From the NCBI RefSeq assembly GCF_036588685.1, contig NC_086386.1, positions 3,398,710-3,462,709 on the forward strand: a stretch of DNA of 64,000 nt. Reading direction: 5' to 3'. The notes beneath the pieces were generated by a model that had not been told where the DNA came from, searched no databases, and was given only the letters and a program-made list of their open reading frames with translations. This document shows positions 45,105 to 64,000 of the stretch, piece after piece. Numbering within the stretch: position 1 is the first letter of the stretch; the number at the start of each line of letters is the position of its first letter. Source of the DNA: Mytilus trossulus (Eukaryota > Mollusca > Bivalvia > Mytilida > Mytilidae). The position numbers were made by a program, and so were the translations under genes.

Positions 45105-45690
45105 AGCAACAAAGGGAGCTTCAGTCAATATATATAAACAATACACCAACGTTTCATTAGAACTGCTGAAAGCATTTGAGTTATTTTTGAAAGTTAGAAA
45201 ATACCAACTTTTTCTAATGAATAAAATCCCTTGACCCAATAACATAAAATCGAAAAATTAATAAAATCGAAAGGGAGTTTACTTACAACAATAGATATAA
45301 ACATTTCAGCAAAGTTTTATGAGAACTGCTGACACATTTTTGTGTTAATGTCTGAAAACTCGAAAATCCCCCCTTTTTGATTAATAAAACCAGTTTACTC
45401 GGAAACGTAAAATCTAAAATTTATAAAGATTGAAAGTGACCTCATGTTAATAGATAAACAATTCACCAACATTCCTTGCTTTGTGAAAGCATTTTTGAGA
45501 TATTATCAGAAAACTGAAAAATAACACCAATTTTATTGAATAAAAACCCATTACCCAGAAACTTAAAATCTAAAATTTATATATAAAAAAAGGAGCTCAC
45601 GTCAATGGATATAAACAATTTCTCAAAGTTTAATGCAAATTGGTTGAAGAGTTTTTGAGTTAATGTCCGACATGTTTCTAACAGACAGAC
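45105..45690. repeat. Four diverged tandem units of about 160 bp
   Basis: Units start near 45111, 45272, 45431 and 45589 with AAAG(G/T)GA and a following ATA(T)ATAAACA motif; each contains TCAGAAAACT- or GAAAGTTAGAAAA-like segments. Ends in AACAGACAGACAACAGTATACC. Non-coding repeat typical of bivalve DNA. Confidence 0.6.
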
Positions 45691-45881
45691 AACAGTATAC
45701 CATAATACGTTCCTTAAACGTATATATTTTTTTTATAATATATTGAGTAGTAATTTAAACACATTCTAGATACATAGATTAATACTAAAAACATAGTCAT
45801 AGAAAATGAGAGCGCTTCAAAGAGTTCGAGGTATGTGGCGAGTCTTGCTTCAAATGAGTTAACAAAGTACATTACATTTAA

Positions 45882-46465
45882 CGGGTAGATCATAAGGATA
45901 TACTTTTTGAGACAGAATTTTCTGATAATTTGCCAAAATGAAGATTTTACTATGTTGTTTTTTTCAAAAATTTAATAAAAAGTATGGGTCACCGTCCGTG
46001 CTATTTTTCAAACTATGAGTCGTTGAACATTGCCAAAATTTGGTTAGTTTGTTAATGAAAAAACACATTAGTGTGCATACAAAAAATCTATGAGATAGAA
46101 TTTTGAAATAAATGGTGAGAAGATAGGTTTCATAATATGTTTTAAGATAATCAAAAGAAAGCATGGTGTCACCGAACTTGTGTCCTTGCTACAAGTAAAA
46201 ATAACAAATTTCCCTATTGGCACAGTATAAATTTTGTACTAAAAGAGTTATCTCCCCTTAAATGGCTCATTTGATAAAATAGATTTTAGAACCTAAAAAA
46301 ATGATATTTGTTAAAATATTTTGCTTAATACAATTAATTAACATGTTTTCTTTATAAAGAAAACACTTTATCCATTGAAGTGCAAATCTTTCTCCAAATT
46401 TGCAGTTTTAGGCAAATAACTAGACCAATTTTGTACTGTAAGTGTACAATCCAAGATGGCGGTAT
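45882..46465. mobile_element. Partial copy of TTAA-flanked element 3
   Basis: Starts after TTAA at 45878-45881 with CGGGTAGATCAT and follows 24873-25463 to CCAAGATGGCGGTATAC. The terminal inverted repeat on the right is missing, where another dispersed repeat begins. Confidence 0.7.
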
Positions 46466-46467
46466 AC

Positions 46468-46580
46468 GAAAAACAAATATGTAACACATAAACAAACGAC
46501 AACCACTGAATTACAGGCTCCTGACTTGGGACGTTTACTGGAAACTGCATGTTTCTAAACACTGTCCAACCTTGCGAAAA
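46468..46580. repeat. Mussel dispersed repeat fragment
   Basis: AACACATAAACAAACGACAA, CAGGCTCCTGACTTGGGACG: the same tail as seen at 2360-2420. Confidence 0.65.
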
Positions 46581-46936
46581 TCTCTTCAACAACTTAAGAT
46601 ATGAACAACTGATGATCGGCGGTCATATTTTTTGACTTATTAAAGAAACTTTTTCATAATTGCATAAACAAACAATGAAGTAAAAACTCAATTAATGAAA
46701 GAAGATGGGGAAATATTCCGAATAAACATTTCAACTTTGGTCCATCATATATAAATATTCAATCTTCAGTTAACATGGTAAAACAAATTGCTGTGTTTAT
46801 TATAATAAGTGATATTTGCCGAAAGATGGCAATATTACAACTAGGGTTGCATTTGCCCTATTTGTATTTGAAACTCTCGAATAAATCAAACTATGGCAAT
46901 CCAGAGATAATGAAAACAAAATACGTAAATATTAAG

Positions 46937-46942
46937 TTTATT
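46937..46942 (-). promoter_or_regulatory. Candidate polyadenylation signal of gene 2
   Basis: AATAAA on the minus strand about 180 bases after the gene 2 stop codon; another lies at 46796-46801. Chosen by position only. Confidence 0.35.
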
Positions 46943-47010
46943 CTAAGCATATAAAAACAAAGCGTTGAAGTCAATATGACTCACCACCTCACCACCTTAT
47001 ATACCTAAAT

Positions 47011-47049
47011 CAGGGACAGTCAATACTGCAGGTCTATAGACTGTCCCTG
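47011..47049. repeat. Short perfect-arm hairpin
   Basis: CAGGGACAGTC at 47011-47021 pairs with GACTGTCCCTG at 47039-47049. The arm equals the end of the element at 5269-5787, so it may be an internally deleted relative. It lies about 75 bases beyond the gene 2 stop, probably in its 3' UTR. Confidence 0.6.
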
Positions 47050-47123
47050 CTTAAACTGACTGTTCTATAATTTCTGATTAATATTTCCTTTCCTTTGATT
47101 TTTCTTCACTTTATAACCATGAA

Positions 47124-57434
<10,311 letters not shown>

Positions 57435-58789
57435 CTTGTCAACTCTGCAGAATTTAGACGAAACCTTGAATGTGTTCTTGTTTTTAAATAAGATAAATAA
57501 ATTTGACACTTAGGTCACCAGAATAGAGATAGAGGCATGCCATCATGGCCATTGAAGAGCTGATTATGCAAAAGCAGTGATGTACTAGAATGTTTATCTA
57601 TCCAAGTAAATAGTTCGGTCGAGTTAAGTGATTTAGTATTTAAACATTGAGGGGAACTCTATGATCATGGTCTATTATCTTACACATGTTATATTGATAG
57701 GTCTAGTTCCATTTTCAGCACATACAATACAAGTTCATTGTACTGCCTTAAAACAATATACTGGTACATATGGGTCTATTCATATATGTTGATGCGTACA
57801 GATGATATCTGTTTATGATAGCCTACTGTGCTAGACCCTCATATTTACCCAAGGTCCATACATCTCTGATGTAGTACATGTAGTAAATCACCCAAGGTCC
57901 ATACATCTTCGTAGTAGTACATGTAGTAAATCATACAATAACTAAGTCGGTAAATTAAATTTATTATGTAATTACAAGTAAAGAATGTGTAAGAATGTAG
58001 TAAAGTTCAAATTTCGAAAGCTCACAATTGTCACATAAACACGTAAATCGTTAAGTGTAATATTTTTTATCCTGACTAAAATAAATTGTGGTGTTGGATA
58101 TAAATTCCACCATATCCCCGAGGGAATGGGTAGAGACCTGGTGGAATCTGTTCGGTCTCTATCTTTCCTAGTATTTTTAGCGCCTCTGTAATCCTGATGT
58201 TGTACAATGTTACTAAACGTCCACCGATTACATGTACTTGTTTGTATTTCAGGTTTCGTATTTTGAATAAAGTTATTCTTTGTCTACAGGATACATCCTT
58301 TTATCAACAATGGAAGACAATTCACCCAAGTTTATAAATAGACACTTCAGTAACTGTGTTATTCATTTTACGATAATTTGTCCAAATATAAAAAAAGAAG
58401 ATGTGGTATGATGGCTAATGAGACAACTCTCCACAAGAAACTAAATGACACAATTTTTTTTTATGATTCTTAAAATAATTGTAACATCACTATGTTTTAA
58501 CACGTATTTGCTTACAGCTGAAGATGTACATCTAGATATTGTTAAAAAGTTAGAAGTAAGAACATTAGGTACAGCCTGTTCACTTCTGGTATTTTAACAC
58601 ACACCATGAAACAAGTGTGTCGGTAATATATGTTTGAGTGGCAAAATTTGCCACACTAGGCTTAAATATTGAAAGCTAACGTTTATAGAATATTGTGAAT
58701 ACACTTGAATAATAGTAATTACCAAAAATTCTGTAGAGCACCCAACAGCCAACCAGTCTCTCATGAAGACACATACACACAAACAAAGA
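57435..58789. other. Upstream region of gene 2
   Basis: Probable 5' UTR and promoter DNA. It includes a direct repeat (CCCAAGGTCCATACATCT twice near 57850-57905, with AGTAGTACATGTAGTAAATC) and a mussel dispersed repeat at 58388-58455 (AAGATGTGGTATGATGGC, GAGACAACTCTCCAC). No gene accepted. Confidence 0.5.
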
Positions 58790-60485
58790 GGTTGTCAAGA
58801 TAACTACAACACATGTTCCAGATAGCTACAACACATAGTTCATAAAGCTGCAACACATAGTTCAGAAAGCTACAACACATAGTTTAGAAAGCTAAAACAC
58901 ATTGTTGAGATAGCTACAAAACAAGGTTCAGATAGCTACAACACACGGCTCAGATAGCTATAACACATGATTCAAATAGTTATCAAAGGTACCAGGACTA
59001 TAATATAATACGCCAGAGCGTTTCGTTTACATAAGACTCATCAGTGATTCTGAACATAGTTCAGAAAGCTTCCGCACATGGTTCAGATAGCCACAACATA
59101 TGGTTCAGACAACTACAACACAAAGGTAAAATATCTAAAATACATGGCTTAGAATACTACAACACATAGTTCAGAAAGCTACAGAACATGGTTTAGACAA
59201 CTACAACACATAGTTTAGATAGCTACAACACGTTCTTCAGATTGTTCAACACATGGTCCAGATAGCTACAACACATGGTCTAGATAGCTACAACACATGG
59301 TCCAGATAGCTGCAACACATGGTTCATATAGCTACAACACATGGTTCATATAGCTACAACACATGGTCTAGATAGCTACAACAAGGTCCAGACAGCTACA
59401 ACACATGGTCCAGATAGCTACAACACATGGTCCAGATAGCTACAACACATGGTCCAGACAGCTACAACACATGGTCCAGACAGCTACAACACATGGTCCA
59501 GATAGCTACAACACATGGTCCAGATAGCTACAACACATGGTCCAGACAGCTACAACACATGGTCCAGATAGCTACAACACATGGTCCAGATAACTACAAC
59601 ACATGGTCCAGACAGCTACAACACATGGTCCAGATAGCTACAACACATGGTCCAGATAGCTACAACACATGGTCAAGACAGCTACAACACATGGTCCAGA
59701 TAGCTACAACACATGGTCCAGATACCTACAACACATGGCCCAGACAGCTACAACACATGGTCCAGATAACTACAACACATGGTCCAGACAGCTACAACAC
59801 ATGGTCCAGACAGCTAAATCACATGAGTCAGATAGCTACATCACATGGTCCATATAGCTTAATCACATGGTCCAGATAGCTACAACACATGGTCCAGACA
59901 GCTACAACACATGGTCCAGATAGCTACAACACATGGTCCAGATAGCTACAACACATGGTCCAGACAGCTACAACACATGGTCCAGATAGCTACAACACAT
60001 GGTCCAGATAGCTACAACACATGGTCCAGACAGCTACAACACATGGTCCAGATAGCTTAATCACATGAGTCAGATAGCTAAATCACATGAGTCAGATAGC
60101 TACATCACATGGTCCAGATAGCTACAACACATGGTCCAGATAGCTACGACACATGGTCCAGATAGCTACAACAAATTGTCCAGATAGCTAAATCTCATGA
60201 GCCAGGTAGCTAAAACACATGACCAAAATAGCTAAAACATATGGTCTACATATTTACAACACATGATCCAAATAGCTACAAATGGCTTCAACACTTGACC
60301 GAGATAGCTATAACACATGGTTCAGGTAAATAAAACACATGGTGCAGATAGCTACTATACAGGGTCAAGATAGCCATAACACATGGTCCAGATAGTTACA
60401 ACAAATGGTCAAGATAGTTAAAACACATGGTCCACATAGCTATAACTCACTGAGCAGATAGCTACAACATATGGTCTAGATAACA
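58790..60485. repeat. 22 bp minisatellite, first block
   Basis: Consensus GCTACAACACATGGTCCAGA plus TA, about 70 units, most uniform between 59240 and 60180. Because 22 is not a multiple of 3 and the unit has no stop codon, it yields long frames with a 22-residue period (for example 59427-59879), which are not genes. Confidence 0.93.
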
Positions 60486-60769
60486 AAGTTCTGTGTTGAG
60501 GGGGTATAAAATTAAGTTTGACAGCTTCAGACATAAAAAAAAATTGACCTTTTTCAACTGGACCAAATCACTACTTAACATAAAGATTCAGCACCCCATT
60601 TTGTTCAACTTGTAATTACATCCCCTTCTTGATATTTCATGCATTAAATATAAAGGAATAAATTGGGAAAGTGTATCAAATAAAATATGCAAGTTATACA
60701 CTGTTCACACTAGGGACTATATTCGTAGACAACGAAAACGAAAACCAAAGGATGATAACAGTGTCCTTG

Positions 60770-61920
60770 GACCACATGGTCTAGATAGCTACAATACATG
60801 GTTTAGATAGCTAAAACACATGGTCCAAATAGCTTCAACAAATGACTGAGATAGCCACAACATATGGTCTTGATAGCTAAAACACTTGGTCCAGATAGCT
60901 ACAACACATGAAGTTCAGGTAGCTAAAACACATGGAGTTCAGATAGCTAAAACACATGGTCCAAATAGCATCAACAAATGACCGAGATAACTACAACACA
61001 TGGTTCAGGTTGCTAAAATACATTGTGCAGATAGCTACAACACATGACCTAGATGGCTACAATACATTGTATTTATAGCTACAACACATGGTCCAGATAG
61101 TTACAACACATGGTTCATATAGCTACAACACATGGTCCAGATAGCTACAACACATGGTCTAGATAGCTACAACCGGACTAATGGGATGTCACCGGGTACA
61201 ACACATGATCTAGATAGCTACAACACATGACCGAGATAGCTACAACACACAGTCTAAATAGTTACAACACATGACCCTGATAGCTACAACACATGATCTA
61301 GATAGCTACAACACATGACCGAGATAGCTACAACACACAGTCTAAATAGTTACAACACTTAGTCTAAATAGTTACAACACATGACCGAGATAGCTACAAC
61401 ACATGGTCTAGATAGCTACAACACGTGACCGAGATAGCTACAACACATAGTCTAGATAGCTACAACACATAGTCTAGATAGCTACAACACATAGTCTAAA
61501 TAGTTACAACACTTAGTCTAAATAGTTACAACACATGACCGAGATAGCTACAACACATGGTCTAGATAGCTACAACACATAGTCTAGATAGCTACAACAC
61601 ATGGTCTAGATAGCTGCAACATATGGTCTAGATAGCTACAACACATAGTCTAAATAGTTACAACACTTAGTCTAAATAGTTACAACACATGACCGAGATA
61701 GCTACAACACATGGTCTAGATAGCTACAACATGTGACCGAGATAGCTACAACACATAGTCTAGATAGCTACAACACATTGTCTAAATAGTTACAACACTT
61801 CGTCTAAATAGCTACAACACATTGTCTAAATAGTTACAACACTTCGTCTAAATAGTTACAACACATGACCGAGATAGCTACAATACATGATGTAGATTGC
61901 TACAACACATGGTTCATAGT
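60770..61920. repeat. 22 bp minisatellite, second block
   Basis: Same unit, more diverged, with local subtypes (ACATGACCGAGATAGCTACA and ACTTAGTCTAAATAGTTACA) that recur as larger repeated groups, a sign of higher-order duplication. Separated from the first block by about 285 bases of unique DNA. Confidence 0.92.
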
Positions 61921-64000
61921 TTATACAGACACACAATGTTTTGATTATTTGATTGGGTGAGAAAAGAAGCTATCTTAATGCCTTTGGGTCTACACAAAGC
62001 ATATCAGTCCTACTGTGTTATCTTAGCCACATTTAGTCTGTGTATTATAAGTACTAGAATTAAGTACTAGACTATCTAGTAGTGCACTTTACATTCATAT
62101 CTGCTTTTGACCTTGGCATACTTTCGAAATGAAACACAGACAAAAATTACATAATTTATTGCACACATCCCATCAAAATATACAAAAATAATTGTACAAT
62201 GAATGACTTCATAATTAATTACATTCTATGTACTTTACCAAAGATGAATTCTCTAATCAAAATATTATATACATGATGTTTCACAAAACACAATCAATTA
62301 CTTTACATTAACAGAATCAACTGTTATATTGAGAGCAAAAATATCCCTCCTAGGTTAAAAACAAACAATTTATTAAACATTTTTATATTCCCTTTTATTT
62401 TTAGGGCAAGTCACATTTGTGAATCATAAAACAATAAAACTGTTTAAATGTAGAGACATTAAAGGTCATCAACTTTCATGTCCAGCAGCAAATATTTCAT
62501 GCACAGTTCAGTTAGAACAAGGTTATGTCATTTTTACAATTCTACCCTTTAATGGTTAATGGACGACTACAACCAAATTATAAATTTGATTAATTTTATA
62601 CTATCCACGCTAAAAAAATACATGATATCTAATGTCAATATTTTTCTCTGATAAAATTTATCAACAAAAGTTATATTTACTTTCAAATCTTTCCCATTTA
62701 TAAAAGACACAGTAAATCAATATCAACTTAAACATGCTTCATATATTTAAAAAATATTAAAGATGAAGTTATGTAAACTTCAATAATGTTTCACATATTT
62801 CTGTATGCTCAAATAGATATGTACTTGATTATTAATAAAAATCGTATCTGACACTTCATTGTCTTTTACACCAATAATCATTATGTTCCAGTCCGACTGT
62901 ACGAGTATATATATACGCTTCGGACCGTACGTGTAGTCCAAATACCCATATGGTTTGGAACATACATTATACTTCATAAGTAGTCTATTCGTTACAGAGT
63001 ACAAATATATATTTTTTGAAGCAATGAATGATAAAGACAAAAGAACATGAAAAATGATGAGTAACCAATATTTAACCAATCTTTATTTAAGTTCTGTATT
63101 TTGGATATAATTATATAAATAACGTGTCAAGAAGAAAGTCTACAGTCAAACTAAATAAAATAGTAGAGATGGTACTCTAGTATTGCTAGGTAGTACTGAA
63201 TACTGATGCCAAAATGAGACTCGACTAATCACGTTTTCCTGATTTGAAGTTGTTGCTTTCTTAAGCTTCAACAAAATATTTTTACTGAGAGGGTGCCTCC
63301 CTGGAATTATATATTAATAAAAATTAATAAAAATAAAGATATGATTTGAATGTTTGCATTTAACTGTCAATTAAAATCCCTCCAAACAAAGGTACATTGT
63401 TAGATATATATGAACAGCATTTTTCAAGGCTTACACTTTTAACTAATCTTAATCACTCCCCCACCTCTGCACTGTCAGAGCTGATATTTTTATCATCAGG
63501 ACTGTTAGTTACATAACAAATTTTAGAAATTGCTACTTCTAAGATTTAAAAAAATAAATAATAATTCATTGCACCCTGTTTCCACCCTCAGAAAATGATT
63601 AATGGCATCAGTAAGTTCTAATTATCATCCTTTAGTTGATCATTAAATGTGTTTTTTAACGGTTTCCATATACTGCTGTTTGAGTAATAATGTTTTATAA
63701 ATTACTTGATTAGATTATTACCAGTTTATGTAATATCTCCATATAGCAGGTTATTTTCGCATGTGATAAATTTCTCCATTATGGGGCAACAATTTATATG
63801 AAAAATTTGGCGGTTTTATTTTGGGCCGATACTTTAAACGCCATTAATATTTTAGAGGATACTGAAATGGTTGGAGTTAAAAAGATGTAAAATTTGACAA
63901 AAAATGAGAATTTTTATGATTAAATGATGATTATTGATTGCAAGAAAAGGGAAAAATTAGATAGATTACCCAAAACGCTTTAGTTATAAGAAAGTACCAA
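61921..64000. other. AT-rich DNA without recognised genes
   Basis: No gene accepted. 62780-63079 holds a 99-codon minus-strand frame that runs through a transposon remnant (62884-62962) and shows no domain. Short AT-rich stretches only. Confidence 0.45.
62884..62962. mobile_element. Short relative of TTAA-flanked element 1
   Basis: About 79 bases with inverted ends TGTTCCAGTCCGACTGTA and (inverted) TGTTCCAAACCATATGGG. It contains ATACCCATATGG and GTCCAAATAC motifs in common with 20390-20952. Looks like an internally deleted, diverged copy; the TTAA flanks are not kept. Confidence 0.55.

Noticed and set aside
59427..59879. 150-codon open frame with repeated peptide (and a 62-codon one at 59669)
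   Set aside because: It is the 22 bp array read through: the unit has no stop in any phase, giving a 22-residue period. No gene signals.
58790..61920. CRISPR-like array
   Set aside because: Units are contiguous tandem copies without unique spacers, in eukaryotic DNA. The same applies to 50065-51407 and 26040-28012.
62780..63079. 99-codon minus-strand frame
   Set aside because: It runs through the short transposon relative at 62884-62962 and has no recognisable domain or splice context.

Overview
The window looks like AT-rich, intron-rich metazoan DNA from a marine mussel (probably Mytilus or a close relative). Two things point there: the proteins match mollusc multidomain families, and short dispersed repeats containing motifs such as GAGACAACTCTCC and CATACCACATCTTC, which I recognise as common in mussel genomes, recur at ten or more places. 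There are no bacterial-style operons, rRNA genes or CRISPR arrays.

Two genes can be supported. Gene 1 (+ strand, coding from about 672 to 26016) has about 19-20 exons whose splice phases agree. Its predicted product of about 960 residues carries, in order, an ALS2CR8/CaRF-like region, a MULE-type transposase domain that keeps its apparent D, D and E residues, an OTU/vertnin-like region without the usual catalytic Cys, a PHD-like Cys/His cluster and a conserved-looking tail. It resembles a host gene derived from a transposase. Gene 2 (- strand, 57434 down to 47124) is a complete 11-exon zinc alcohol dehydrogenase of class-III-like type (378 codons plus stop).

Between and inside the genes lies a dense set of repeats. 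A 6.9 kb block (11507-18403) between the transposase and OTU-like exons of gene 1 is repeated almost base for base at 32878-39773. It contains a roughly 1.1 kb tandem unit, a 2.25 kb inverted-terminal-repeat transposon and a tRNA-like sequence. Four elements with inverted ends flanked by TTAA sit between 20.4 and 30 kb. An approximately 52 bp minisatellite rich in TGAGTCA follows gene 1 and is split by a LINE 3' remnant. A roughly 2.3 kb element with subterminal GATGACCGTAA repeats lies at 41.75-44.09 kb. A 22 bp array of about 3 kb lies upstream of gene 2.

The most striking observation is in gene 2. Four of its exons have partial tandem copies of one of their own splice edges. The 3' edge of exon 8 (coding ECIGNVKTM plus its 5' splice site) has been amplified into about 30 intronic copies over 1.35 kb, giving a minisatellite made of decoy splice donors. 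Exon 7 has two extra copies of its acceptor edge, exon 9 one extra copy of its donor edge, and exon 2 one extra copy that could act as a 14-codon in-frame cassette exon.
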